Both the position numbers and the translations under genes were made by a program. A stretch of DNA of 64,000 nucleotides from Girardinichthys multiradiatus (lineage: Eukaryota; Chordata; Actinopteri; Cyprinodontiformes; Goodeidae), in NCBI RefSeq assembly GCF_021462225.1, contig NC_061812.1, positions 41,445,675 through 41,509,674 of the forward strand. The letters are read 5' to 3'. The notes under the pieces are model-generated. The model ran no database searches and had not been told where the DNA came from. It worked only from the letters and a program-made list of their open reading frames with translations. Shown here piece after piece: positions 1 to 11,722 of the stretch. Each line of letters opens with the position of its first letter. Positions within the stretch are counted from its first letter, which is position 1.

Positions 1-2460
1 TGGTCTCCAGAAAGTATCAGCATGTACATGTAGGTCCAAAAGCTCGGTAAAACGATGACAACTCCATCTATAATACAATTTCATCCTGTCATCTCCTGAC
101 CGTTATGGGTGGATCGGAGGCATAACAGAGGTGGGTCGGCTTCAACCCACCTTGCAGAAACTTGCGATTACGTCCAGTTGGTTTCAAAATGTTGCTACGA
201 ACTTAGTCAAAGACACAGAAGTCTCCATCTTCATCCACAAGCACACCACACTCACTGTTTCATTGGTTGGTCAGTTGGATCGCCTCCTTAGTAGCTGGCC
301 ATGGAGGTTTTCAGACAGCAAAACTGTGGAAACCTATTTTTCCTCATGCCAATGTGGTTGCGGCAGATGACAGCATTTTTGAAGTCACAAAGAGTGAGAA
401 GAAGGTTCTCATGACTTAGGTTCTTCTTATTAGTTTAGATCTAGCAACATGACTAAAGGAATGATTCGGATAACAGGAATTCAAATTCTAAGGATTTTCC
501 TAAACAGCCAGGGTATCAAAACTGGGAGTCGGTTTCCACTCCACCTTTAGATAATCTAGGAAGCACAAGTAAAAGCCCTCTGATGTAAACTCTTCAGTGA
601 GAAATATATGAAACTGGTAGCTGTTTCTGGAAGGAATATGATCATAATAGGCTCCATGTAAGTATGTTGAAATAATAAAATAATGATAAAATGCTGTTCC
701 ATCCTTCCAGACCTCTACAGAATCCCTGCAGCAGAAAGAGGAATTCACAAGAAGGTTGCACCCTTATCTGTTGTCACAGGAAAATATTACTGTACTGGCT
801 GGCTAATGACCCTAACGATGGTACCTGATTTGAAACTTCAGAGCGCAAGTGAAAAGCTGTTTCACTGTAATTTTGAGGAATCTAGACTTCGCCTGATTAT
901 CTCTGGTTCGAAATCTAAAATACTTAGACTAATCAAATCTAAGTGAACTTTACACTAAACACAGATTTGTTTTGTGGGATTTATTAAACTTCTATTACAT
1001 TTCCCAAAACACACTTAGAAGATCACTTTAAATGCTGTGACTGCAGATCTGTTTTTTTGTAATTTGCTTATAGCATCTTTACACTAAGCACAAGGCTTAA
1101 TGTCAAACAGATGAATATTTTATTAGTAATTAATGCTTCAAATTAGCTATACAATTTATTATAAAAGTTTTTCAGAATGGTGTCTATATTTTGTGAATGT
1201 GTATCCGGAGCATAACAGCATCAGGATTAGACTGGAAGTGCTGTTTCAGAACAGGTTCTGAACATACGGCACGCCACACTGAACAAGCCCATTCAATTCA
1301 GCTAGACTTAGAAGGTGCAGAGGAATCCTGTATCAAGCAAACATTGTAAAACATTTTATTTGCAGAGCAATAAAAATGAATTTCCCTGAGCATTTTTTGT
1401 TTTTCTAGGTGAACTGAACTATTTAACTGCCCACAAATTCAGTCTTTTGAATTTTAATTTGTTTTTGGCACGACTTCTGAGGATCTTTATTTGAGAAGCT
1501 GTATTTAACATTGCCTCATCTGTTGCTCTTTCAGGGAAAAACCCAGGTCTATATGGAAATCTCACAGGTATATTACATTTCTGTTTTATTTGTGCAATTA
1601 CACACTACATTTTCACTGATACATATATCCATAGGTAACATCTTTGGACAAATAGTATACCGAATCTAAAGTTCAATGGCAATACTCTGAACCTGGATGT
1701 AGTTTAGCGCACTAGGAAATATGAAATATTTATCAGTTTTTCCGCCTAAATTTCTAATATTCCTGGTAAAGGGTGTGTTCTTGGTTCAATGGTTTTCCTG
1801 TGTTTCTCAAAAGGTCTGGGTTACTTTTGAGGTCCAGACTGGAACACAGTGAACAAAAAGTTTTATTTTATTGATAACATTTATAGTTAATAAAAAAACA
1901 TGAAGATCTTAGTTATTGACATCTCTGCTTTTGTAGTTCTTAAAATGTCTGTTTTGTGATGTTTGACCACTAAATGCGTTACACAGCATTTATACAGGTC
2001 AAATATAAATAGAAAAGGAACCAAGACTTTGTGCTGGTTGTCGGGGATAATCCTAATCCTGTTCTGTCTTCACCCAGGAAGTTCAGTTCCTCCAAGTAAA
2101 ACGTGGCAAAAATATGAGAGTAGAAAAATTGGACGGATGTCTTGCTGACATAGGTCTGTCACTTTTTTTAACTAATGTATTCATAATGACAATTTTTACA
2201 TAATAAGTTGCATTTTATACTGAATGATTTTGAAAATTTTTCAAACAGAGTCCAATAACATTAAAACTGTAATGTGTGAAAGATGTGCAGCAATTCTGCC
2301 TTGGTCGATCTGTTTTTACACATTCCACCTGCTCTGAAATACTAAAACACACAGTCTCCTCTTTACTGGGTTCTTGGACAGAGACTTGTTGGAAGAATCC
2401 TCTAAGCTCTGCGACGAAGGCGAACTGCCAAAGAATTAACACAAACAGATAAAGTAGCAG
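1..2460. other. Intergenic DNA upstream of SWS2A, no gene recognised
   Basis: Short open frames occur on both strands, but none has a recognisable motif, a good start context or convincing splice sites. In other teleosts the gene on this side of the SWS2 cluster is HCFC1. I could not recognise an HCFC1 exon here, so the neighbouring gene probably ends before the window. Confidence 0.5.
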
Positions 2461-2463
2461 GAT

Positions 2464-2565
2464 GGATTATCCTCTACTTTGCATGGGATTATGAGACATG
2501 ATGTTACGGGCAAACAGATTACCAGGCAATGGCCTGCTGAGCTTTTCCCCCAGAACATGGGATTA
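2464..2565 (+). promoter_or_regulatory. Cluster of CRX/OTX-like sites upstream of SWS2A
   Basis: Four GATTA-core sites lie within about 100 bases: GGATTA at 2464, GGGATTA near 2485, AGATTA at 2516-2521 and GGGATTA at 2559. CRX/OTX homeodomain factors bind this core in photoreceptor promoters. The 13-base string GGCAAACAGATTA at 2509-2521 recurs exactly upstream of the neighbouring SWS2B gene at 8481-8493, which suggests a shared cis element rather than chance. It sits about 650 bases before the SWS2A start codon. Confidence 0.5.
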
Positions 2566-3007
2566 ACTTGTTTAACCAGGTTTTGACATCATGAACAAAC
2601 TCCTTAAGATAAAGTATATGCACTCTGAACCACTTTTTCTCCTTGTTGGTGGGCTTTCATCCATTCACAATTCTGAAAATTGAGACATTTTTCAAACATT
2701 TCCCACACATTTAAATTATATCGTAATAAAAAACGTATGAAGGAACAGTTTGACAATACCAACGCTTTGGGTGCAGCATTAATATTACAAATGCATGGAA
2801 AACTCACTAAAACAGCAGATTTGTTCTTAGATCATCACCTGGACTTTATTGTCTGAACACATCTTCAAAACACATGCAACCCCATCTGCAACGCAGTAGG
2901 GGGATCCCTAAATGACTTAGATCAGTTAATGAAAAAACCCAATCAATTAGTCAATTATCAAATCAATTTGTCATGAGGTACACTGTTGTCTGGGGAGGGG
3001 AGGTCTT

Positions 3008-3014
3008 TATAAAA
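3008..3014 (+). promoter_or_regulatory. TATA box of SWS2A
   Basis: TATAAAA lies about 150 bases upstream of the start codon. That is a plausible core promoter position, since SWS2B has a TATA-like box at a similar distance. Confidence 0.55.
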
Positions 3015-3159
3015 TATCTGGAGCAGAAGAAAGAGGTATGATTGAGATTTGGACCTGGTAGCATTTACGTGTTCTTTTCCCAGTGTTATCATTATTAAAA
3101 TATAAACTTTAATCATAAGGTTTAGTTAGGTTAAGTGCTTGCAAGAGAAAGAAGGCAAA

Positions 3160-6055
3160 ATGAGATCCACCCAAGTCATAGAGCTGCCAGAAGACTTCTG
3201 GATCCCAATCCCATTGGACACAGATAACATCACATCCCTCAGTCCTTTCTCTGTTCCTCAGGACCACTTGGGGCATTCAGGCACTTTCTACACCATGGCG
3301 GGATTCATGTTTTTTCTGTTTGTGATCGGCACTTCCATTAACACCCTCACCATTGTGTGCACCGTGCGATACAAGAAGCTTCGCTCCCATCTCAACTACA
3401 TCCTGGTGAACTTGGCCGTTGCAAACCTTCTGGTGTCTGTCATCGGCTCTTTCACTGCCTGCTGCTCCTTCACATTCAGATATTTTATCTTCGGACCACT
3501 AGCGTGCAAGATTGAAGGTTTTGTTGCAACACTAGGGGGTGAGATTTAGGTGCACAATACACAGATTCTAGCTGGGATGACCTTCTCTACATTAGACTAC
3601 AGCATATCAATATTCAAAGTGGCTGAGACGTCTTCTTTGTTATTCCAGGTATGGTTAGCCTCTGGTCTCTGGCTGTAATAGCTTTTGAGAGATGGCTAGT
3701 CATCTGCAAACCCCTTGGTAATGTTGCTTTCAAGCCTGAACATGCTACAGCTTGCTGTGTATTTACCTGGATTTTTGCACTGATGGCCTCAGTTCCACCC
3801 TTGCTCGGATGGAGCAGGTAAGCAAGACATGCAAAAACTAAAACACTTGTAATACAAAGCTGTCAGACCAGGACAGCACACAAATGCACTTGTTATTCCC
3901 ACAGGTACATCCCAGAAGGCCTACAGTGCTCTTGCGGTCCAGACTGGTACACAACCAACAACAGATACAACAATGAGTCCTACGTCATGTTCCTTTTCTG
4001 CTTCTGCTTTGCTGTTCCATTTGCCACCATCATTTTTTGCTATTCTCAGCTACTCATAACACTTAAAATAGTGAGAAAACATTAACATGGCTATGTTTTG
4101 TATGATCTTATTCAGTAAGTGCAGATGTCAGAGTAAAATGCGTGGTCTTTTCAACAGGTAGCAAAAGCCCAAGTTGAGTCTGCTTCCACACAGAAGGCTG
4201 AAAAAGAGGTGACCAGGATGGTGGTTGTCATGGTCCTGGGTTTCTTGGTGTGCTGGGTGCCCTACACCTCCTTCGCTCTTTGGGTTGTCAACAGCCGTGG
4301 CCAAATATTTGACCTGAGACTTGCAACCATACCATCCTGCTTCTCAAAGGCCTCCACTGTCTACAATCCTATCATCTATGTACTCCTCAATAAGCAGGTG
4401 AGCACATGCTGAAAAGACTTTAACAGCAAAGTGCTCTCTAATAAACAGGCCAGTTACTATGATCAATAATGATGTAACTTTGGAAAGGATAGTGAGGGTA
4501 AAAGAGTGATTTGGAGAAGCATCACTGTGTTGTCTGATTACAGCAATTATATGTTGCCTTATGACCTCAGTCCAGACACTTTTGTTCTCTGCATTTAAGG
4601 TCATCCTTACATGCCTTATGGTTCTTGCTGACAATGTCCAGCAAATAACTGTGATGAATGAGAAGCTATGTACAGGGGTTGGGCAATGAAACTGAAACAC
4701 CTGTCATTTCAGTGTGGGAGGTTTCATGGCTAAATTGGACCAGCCCGATAGCCAGTCTTCATTGATTGCACATTGCACCAGGAAGAGCAGAGTGTGAAGG
4801 TTCACTTAGCAGGGTAAGAGCACAGTTTTGCTCAAAATATTGAAATGCACACAGCATTATGGGTGACATACCAGAGCTCAAAAGAGGACAAATTGTTGGT
4901 GCACGTCTTGCTGGCGCATCTGTGACCAAGACAGGAAGTCTTTATGATGTATCAAGAGCCACGGTATCTAGGGTAATGTCAGCATACCACCAAGAAGGAC
5001 GAACCACATCCAACAGGATTAACTGTGGACTCAAGAGGAAGCTGTCTGAAAGGGATGTTCGGGTGCTAACCCGGATTGTATCCAAAAAACATAAAACCCC
5101 AGCTGCCCAAATCACGGCAGAATTAAATGTGCACCTCAACTCTCCTGTTTCCACCTGAACTGTCCGTCAGGAGCTCCACAGGGTCAATATACACGGCCGG
5201 GCTGCTATAGCCAAACCTTTGGTCACTCATGCCAATGCCAAACGTTGGTTTCAATGGTGCAAGGAGTGCAAATCTTGGGCTGTGGACAATGTGAAACATG
5301 TATTGTTCTCTGATGAGTCCACCTTTATCGTTTTCCCCACATCCGGGAGAGTTACGGTGTGGAGAAGTCCCAAAGAAGCGTACCACCCAGACTGTTGGCC
5401 CAATACTTGTGCTAGATGGGCGCCAAGGTAGTCCACTGCCAAGGACTACCGTACCATTCTTGAGGACCATGTGCATCCAATGGTTCAAACATTGTATCCT
5501 GAAGGCGATGCCGTGTATCAGGATAACAATGCACCAATACACACAGCAAGACTGGTGAAAGATTGGTTTGATGAACATGAAAGTGAAGTTGAACATATCC
5601 TATGGCCTGCACAGTCACCAGATCTAAATATTATTGAGCCACTTTGGGGTGTTTTGGAGGAGCGAGTCAGGAAACGTTTTCCTCCACCAGGATCACGTAG
5701 TGACCTGGTCACTATCCTGCAAGAAGAATGGCTTAAAATCCCTCTGACCACTGTGCAGGACTTGTATACGTCATTCCCAAGACGAATTGACGCTGTATTG
5801 GCCGCAAAAGGAGGCCCTTACACCATACTAATAAATTATTGTGGTCTAAAACCAGGTGTTTCAGTTTCATTGTCCAACCCCTGTATATGTCTGATGCTTT
5901 CTAACAAGAAATGCCCAACAACTCAAGAATTGTATTTTGTTTTTCCGTCTCAGTTTCGAACATGCATGTTATCCATGCTGGGGATGGAGGACGGAGAGGA
6001 GGACGTTTCTACAACACAATCAGTGACTGAAGTCTCCAAAGTTTCCCCGGCCTAG
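3160..6055 (+). CDS. sws2a: Blue-sensitive cone opsin, SWS2A type, five exons
   Basis: G-protein-coupled, retinal-binding cone visual pigment of the photoreceptor outer segment. Exons are 3160-3538, 3649-3817, 3905-4070, 4158-4397 and 5954-6055. All introns are GT-AG and the exon sizes (379, 169, 166, 240, 102) are standard for the family. The protein is 351 residues. Visible landmarks are the Schiff-base counterion Glu in CKIEGF, ERW at the end of helix 3, CSCGPDW in loop 2, the retinal Lys in FSKAST (about residue 302), NPIIY in helix 7 and a Ser/Thr-rich tail. In bovine numbering it has Ala94, Ala109, Thr118, Trp265, Thr269 and Ser292. Compared with the next gene these favour the longer-wavelength SWS2A paralog, and the order SWS2A-SWS2B-LWS agrees. 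The start was chosen by alignment with SWS2B. Intron 4 (1.56 kb) is enlarged by a Tc1 element. The A versus B label is inference; SWS2 itself is secure. Confidence 0.9.
4673..5883 (+). mobile_element. Tc1/mariner element in SWS2A intron 4
   Basis: The element is 1211 bases long and flanked by TA dinucleotides (4671-4672 and 5884-5885). Its terminal inverted repeats of about 32 bases begin CAGGGGTTGG and differ at one position. It lies between exons 4 and 5 of SWS2A, transposase in the same orientation as the gene, and disturbs neither splice site. Confidence 0.9.
4859..5860 (+). pseudogene. Tc1 transposase pseudogene
   Basis: The N-terminal helix-turn-helix half is readable from 4859 to an in-frame stop near 5156. 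The continuation needs at least one more frame change. The catalytic triad of a DDE transposase is still visible as DES (about 5312), DNN (about 5523) and the E of IIEPLWG (about 5636). The stop and frameshifts mean that no functional transposase is made. Confidence 0.85.
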
Positions 6056-6385
6056 TCTGGCAGTAATCCTCTGTTAATTATTAATAGTAAAAACTCCAAA
6101 AATCATTCAATCCAAGAAAAAATCATATATCATAATTGTGCAAAATAAAAAATGGAAAAAATATGAAATTATGTTTTTTGACAGTTTTATCTGAGGATTT
6201 TCTGATAGTAAATATGATCAGTGTTTCTTTGTATTATTTTTGCTATTGTTTTTATTTTAGCAAAAAAAAGGTGTTTGCCATTTTGTTCCTTCCTACACCT
6301 ATAGACCCATGTACTTAAACCATTGCCTATCAGTTTTATTTTTCTTTGGAGATTAGTATTTTCATGAGTTATGCACATAAACATA

Positions 6386-6391
6386 AATAAA
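6386..6391 (+). terminator. Candidate poly(A) signal of SWS2A
   Basis: AATAAA lies about 330 bases after the stop codon. Another AATAAA at 6144 is equally possible. Confidence 0.4.
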
Positions 6392-7429
6392 AATATTAAA
6401 ATCTCACATATCGTTTTATTGTATTATACACAATATTTTTGGAGACTTTCTGAGACCCTGTTGTCATTTATTTTGGTTCTGATCTGTTTGGGCCAATCTA
6501 ACAAATGGTGACCCTTGATCAAACTAAAGCAAATCTAAGTCATCCGCTGTTGTTAGATATTATTTATTGTAGTCTCAAAATCACATGGAAAATTACTTTG
6601 AGTCAACTGTCAAATCAGGTACAAATCACACCTTTCGACAGACGGCTCTGTTTCATATATACAAAAGTTAAGCACGAAACAACCAAATCTATGATGCTAC
6701 GAAATGGCAAAGAGAGGAAATGACCAGCAGCTGTTGAGGTCAAAATTTAAAAGGAAACACTTCAACCTTTAATTTTAACAGGATTAGCTTCTAATTTAAT
6801 GCTACAGTTTTAGAGTGAAAAAACAGTGGAGTTTCTAATAGAAGTCCTCATGTAGAAGACTCTGGGGTGGTGAACCACGGCTCAGCCTATATCCTAATTT
6901 TGTCCTTACTTAAAAATTTAGACATAAAGGTTAAAAATAAAAACATAATAAGCTGAATGTATTTTACAGTTTATGTTGGGAGTTAATTGAGCAAATGTTT
7001 TTTGCTAATTGAAACAAACACCTCTTCAACTTTTAAGCCTGGGGGTGGAGCAGTCATACTTTGGACTTGGAGGACGACTGCTGCTTTTTCACTGGTAAAG
7101 GGAAAGATGGATTCAGTTGAACATTTCCAGCTCTGGAAGAAAGGATCACAGCATCAAATCAAAACTGTAGTAAGGAAGTAAGGAATAAAACCTCAACCCC
7201 AAGACAACCAAAAACCCACCCCACCAAATCTCTACATCAAAGATCAAGAGCCGATAAATTAATCCTCTGATCCTGGTAGAACTTGCCCTTAACACAGAGG
7301 TAGCGTGGGTGCAGACCTCTGGACAAAATAGCAAGGATATAAAAATAAAAATCTTAGCTTGTGCAAAAAAAACATACAAATCTTTAAAAAAAAAAGTGTT
7401 TACAAAATTTGTACTTGTTGTATGCTGAG
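6392..7429. other. SWS2A-SWS2B intergenic DNA, no gene
   Basis: AT-rich DNA with short, non-conserved open frames only. I see no RNA gene or transposon end before the element beginning at 7430. Confidence 0.5.
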
Positions 7430-8171
7430 CAGAGGTGGGTATTACTGGTTAAATTTACTCAGTTACATTTACTGGAGTAACGTTTTGAAAGAAAAAGGTA
7501 TTTCTAGGAGTAGGTTTATTGCACCCTACTTTTTACTTCTACTTAAGTAATATTCTGCAGTAACACTACTTTTAATTGAGTAAAGTCTTTGGCTATTCTA
7601 CCCACCTTGAGAGAAGCTGAATGAAGAACAAACACATTTTAACCAAAAATGCACCAGAAAGAGACACGTTTCCCCCTCTGGTTTGGGAACAAGCTTCACT
7701 GTTTTAATTTTATTTTCTATCTGCTGAGCTTGCTGTACCATTTGCAGGTCAAGTAAACATACAGTAATCAGTAGATATTGCCACTAGAAATACTTTACCC
7801 TGTTCTAACATGTATCTACTGTAAGTATTGGTTCCAGAAGTTTTATGTTGTGGAAAACTGAGATTTGGAAACATGTATTTCTCCTGCCAGAACATATTTT
7901 GTAATGATGTGATTTATTTTTACTAGTTTTTTTATTTTATTATTCAAAGAACCAGAACCTGCACACAATTTTACCTTTTGTTTGTATGAAAAAATTATTT
8001 TCATACATTAAATTTAACAGTATTGGTCAAGTACTCAGATTCTTAACGAAAACATTTTTACTCTCACTTGAGTGATTTTTTGGATGACAATTTTTCACGT
8101 TCTGGAGTAAAGATGTTAAATTAGTAACACTCTTACTTGAGTATAATGTTTGGCTACTCTACCTATCTCTG
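7430..8171. mobile_element. Non-autonomous TIR element between SWS2A and SWS2B
   Basis: The ends are similar and inverted: CAGAGGTGGGTA on the left, and CTACCTATCTCTG on the right, which reads CAGAGATAGGTAG in reverse. Both flanking arms carry the ACTC-AAGTAA-type motifs common in a widespread fish repeat. There is no coding sequence inside. The flanks share ATGC, possibly a decayed 8-bp duplication, which would suggest a hAT-like element. Confidence 0.5.
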
Positions 8172-8480
8172 ATGCAATCAGTCATTTCTGACATTTTAGG
8201 GTTATAAAACCTTTTTATTGGACTCAAACAACAACAAAAAAACCAATTTTAATAACTTTTGTTTTTAGCATTTTCTGCAATGTTCACTAGCACAGCAAGG
8301 CTATTTATCCCTCAGCATATAAAACTTTTCTTTCAGCAATCGAGATACTGGTTTTAAAAACAGAAGCAGATTTTTGAACAAACAAAACCACAAATAATGT
8401 GATATTAGATAGACCAAATGATAATCAGCTAGATGCTAGGTAATATGCGTGCTGGAGAACTACCTAATCTTTTAGCCTCC

Positions 8481-8493
8481 GGCAAACAGATTA
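8481..8493 (+). promoter_or_regulatory. Cis motif shared with SWS2A
   Basis: GGCAAACAGATTA is identical to 2509-2521 upstream of SWS2A. A second related string follows in both genes after 30-50 bases (CAGACATGGGTAA here, CAGAACATGGGATTAA there). It lies about 370 bases before the SWS2B start. Extra TAATC cores surround it. Confidence 0.5.
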
Positions 8494-8675
8494 GACAATT
8501 CCTGGGGTTCAGACATGGGTAAGCAGTGAGAAGATACTGGCCAACACTGAACTCTGACACTAAGACACTAATCTCAGCATTAGCTAAAAGGTGGTGTTGT
8601 CACGGGAATACATGTAAAGCTTTAAATCCCATCCTTGAGCCAATTAAGTTGAGCTGAAGTAACGTTTAAAGTTCC

Positions 8676-8682
8676 TATAAAT
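8676..8682 (+). promoter_or_regulatory. TATA-like box of SWS2B
   Basis: TATAAAT lies about 170 bases before the start codon, a spacing similar to that in SWS2A. Confidence 0.5.
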
Positions 8683-8849
8683 GCAGGTTTTCCGTAACTC
8701 GGCACCAGACAGAGAGAAACCCACTTCACTTAGAAGACAGGAAAAACATGAAGTATCATACTACTGTTTAATTTTAGATTCAAATTGTACGTATTCAACT
8801 CATATTTATTTTTTATTCCAATTGAAAGTTTTATTTAAAAACAAGTCCA

Positions 8850-10785
8850 ATGAAGATGAGGGGAAACCGCCAAGAGGAACTTCCAGACGACTTCTGGATT
8901 CCCATCCCCCTGGACTCCGACAACATGACAGCCTTCAGCCCGTACCTAGTTCCCCAGGACCATTTAGGAACCCTGGGGCTTTTTTATTCAATGTCAGCGT
9001 TAATGTTCTTCTTGTTTTTGGGTGGCACGACTATCAATGTCCTCACAATTGCATGCACTATTCAATACAAGAAGCTCCGCTCTCATCTGAACTACATCCT
9101 GGTCAACATGGCTGTGGCGAACCTCATCGTCTCGTCCGTAGGCTCTTTTACCTGCTTCTACTGTTTTGCCTTCAGATACATGGTTCTTGGTCCACTGGGC
9201 TGCAAGATTGAAGGATTTACTGCAGGTCTTGGTGGTAAGAACAGGAAAAAATTTGAATAATTTCCCTCTGTGAAAGTTGGCTTCATGCTTTACTGAGTTG
9301 GAATTTCTGAGATATTATAGAGTAATAAGCTGTAACTCAGTACTATTTCAGTCGTTTTCACCTGGATAAAACATTACAATATGCCAGCGTGTGTATTATC
9401 TGAGTTACCTGTTGTTTTTCCGCAGGCATGGTGAGCCTTTGGTCTCTGGCTGTGATTGCATTCGAAAGATGGCTGGTTATCTGCAAGCCGCTTGGGAACT
9501 TTGCCTTCAAGTCAGAGCATGCTTTGTTCTTCTGTGCACTTACTTGGTTCTTTGCTTTGTGCGCTTCAGTTCCTCCACTAGTGGGATGGAGTAGGTGAGG
9601 AAAACACACTGACTATATGATCAATCTAATGCAGTGCTGGAAAGATATTGCAAGCTGTAACTTAATGCATATTGTCTATTTACTCAGGTATATCCCTGAG
9701 GGAATGCAGTGTTCATGTGGACCAGACTGGTACACAACAGGCACCAAGTTTAACACCGAATCCTATGTGCTGTTCCTCTTCTGCTTTTGCTTTTCTGTCC
9801 CTTTCACTTGCATCGTCTTCTGCTACTCACAGCTGCTCTTCACATTGAAATCGGTAGGTAGTATCTTGTGAGTTACCTGGATTTGAATATTTGCCGTACG
9901 TTTCTGTCATGTGGCATTTTATTTCTGGTTCTGATTCAATCTGTGTTCACAGGCAGCAAAGGCTCAGGCAGAGTCTGCCTCCACCCAGAAGGCAGAGAAG
10001 GAGGTGACTAGAATGGTGGTGGTCATGGTGCTGGGTTTCCTGGTGTGCTACATGCCATACGCCAGCTTCGCCCTTTGGATCGTAAACAACCGTGGACAGA
10101 CATTTGACCTGAGACTTGCAACCATACCGTCCGTTTTCTCAAAAGCATCCACCGTCTACAATCCTGTCATCTATGTTGTCCTCAATAAGCAGGTGGGCTT
10201 ATGTGGGGGCTTAAAGGATTGACAGTAGTCTAGTCTTATACTGCAAAGCTGATGTTGTACTCAGTTGAAGAGAGACCAAAGATACACCTTTTTTGACTTG
10301 AACTTTCCACAGATAAAGGCCGTTAATGCCCTCTAACGGTAGATTTCAAAACCAACTAATGGCTTGAAGTCTTTCACAAAGAACTAATAAAAGCATTCAG
10401 CTTTAGGTGAATCTTCAAAATAAATTACCTACAAAAAATGTGAAAAAAACCATTTAACTTCATTTGCTAGTTGTGTCTGTTTGACTCTTTGATGTTAGCA
10501 ATATGAAACCCCCAAATATATTAGGTTTAGGAAGGTTCCAGACAGGTTTCTTAGTCTCACCATCAGACAATATGTGGCAAATTCTACTTTTTCCTCCAGA
10601 AAAAAGCTAACAGGATAGCATTTGAACCACATTGAATGAAGCAAAGCCGCTAAAGTGTCCATCTTTGCTTTTGCTTTCAGTTTCGCTCATGCATGAGGAA
10701 GATGTTGGGGATGAGCGGGGGCGACGAGGAAGAATCATCTGCAAGTCAGTCGGTCACCGAAGTCTCAAAAGTTGGACCTTCTTAG
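8850..10785 (+). CDS. sws2b: Violet/blue-sensitive cone opsin, SWS2B type, five exons
   Basis: Cone visual pigment paralogous to the upstream gene. Exons are 8850-9234, 9426-9594, 9688-9853, 9953-10192 and 10681-10785; introns are GT-AG. The protein is 354 residues. An in-frame ATG at 8856 aligns exactly with the SWS2A start and has a better Kozak context (A at -3), so a 352-residue product is possible. Landmarks are the counterion Glu in CKIEGF, ERW, the retinal Lys in FSKAST, NPVIY and a tail ending SKVGPS. Bovine-numbered tuning sites are Cys94, Gly109, Thr116, Gly118, Tyr265, Ala269 and Ser292. Tyr265 and Gly118 replace the usual bulky or polar residues and are expected to shift absorption to shorter wavelength, as described for killifish SWS2B. 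All exons are intact. Confidence 0.9.
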
Positions 10786-11050
10786 GTTCACGGCCTGTCT
10801 TGAATTGGATGACATAGAAATGCACGACACTGATGTGTTTTTACTGTTGTTATAAATTAGGGTTTTCAAAGAAAAATGTAAAAAAAAAAGAAGAAAAAAG
10901 GTTCAACTGATGAAGCTGTTATTTTTCTGTGCATTTTATCATGGACATATGGCAAAAACACACATTTTTAGAATTACATTCTGATGTGAAAATAAGGATT
11001 TCTTTTCTTCCAAAAAATGACTGAGGTCTCTGAAAACCCATAAACTACAA

Positions 11051-11056
11051 AATAAA
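11051..11056 (+). terminator. Candidate poly(A) signal of SWS2B
   Basis: AATAAA lies about 265 bases after the stop codon and is the first clear signal downstream. Confidence 0.4.
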
Positions 11057-11616
11057 TGCATGTAGCACATCTGACACATCTGTGAATAAGTTGTTCTACA
11101 TGTCATGACTTGTAAGTATTTACTTGTATATATGTAGCAACAGAGAATTAATAAAGAGAAGTCAACTTTAAAACTCATATTCACCCGGGAAATAAATAAT
11201 TTGTGCACAGAGAAAGAGAGCGCTACCTTGAGTAAGTGTTGGGTATGTGTGGGGAATATTAAGTAGGTCATATAACCCTGTTACTGTTGCAGTAAGCCTA
11301 AGTTTTACAACCATATGGGGTTTTATTATGGTTGTCAGTTTTGACTGGCAGAGGCTCAATGGTTAATGGAGAGGCATGGCAATAAAATGAGGACTGAGGT
11401 GGAAGTGTCCAAGTGCAGGCCATATGTACACCAACACCAACTTACACTCAAATCAGCTATCTGCCTTTTATTACCAGGCTGCCCTGAGTGATTTACAGGA
11501 AGACACCATACAAGGGAAATAATCAGAAACGAAGAAATATACAGTATTTACCCAAAACTAACACCAAAACGATTAATGGTACCAAATAAATATTTACACA
11601 AATACAAATCATTACA

Positions 11617-11709
11617 CTCTGCTTCCCGCCCATAGACTGCTGGAGGTAGGCACCAGCTTCCCCGCGACCCACTATGGAAGAAGCGGTATAGAAGATGACT
11701 GACTGACTG
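11617..11709 (+). mobile_element. Severely 5'-truncated SINE with 13-bp target duplication
   Basis: About 93 bases match the 3' end of the SINE at 13922-14397: the CCCGCCCATAGACTGCTGGAG part and a (GACT)n tail. It is flanked by perfect copies of ACAAATCATTACA at 11604-11616 and 11710-11722. This is the product of a retrotransposition that copied only the tail. Confidence 0.85.
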
Positions 11710-11722
11710 ACAAATCATTACA

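Noticed and set aside
500..748. Possible exon of the gene upstream of SWS2
   Set aside because: The open frame has no recognisable domain or matching splice neighbours.
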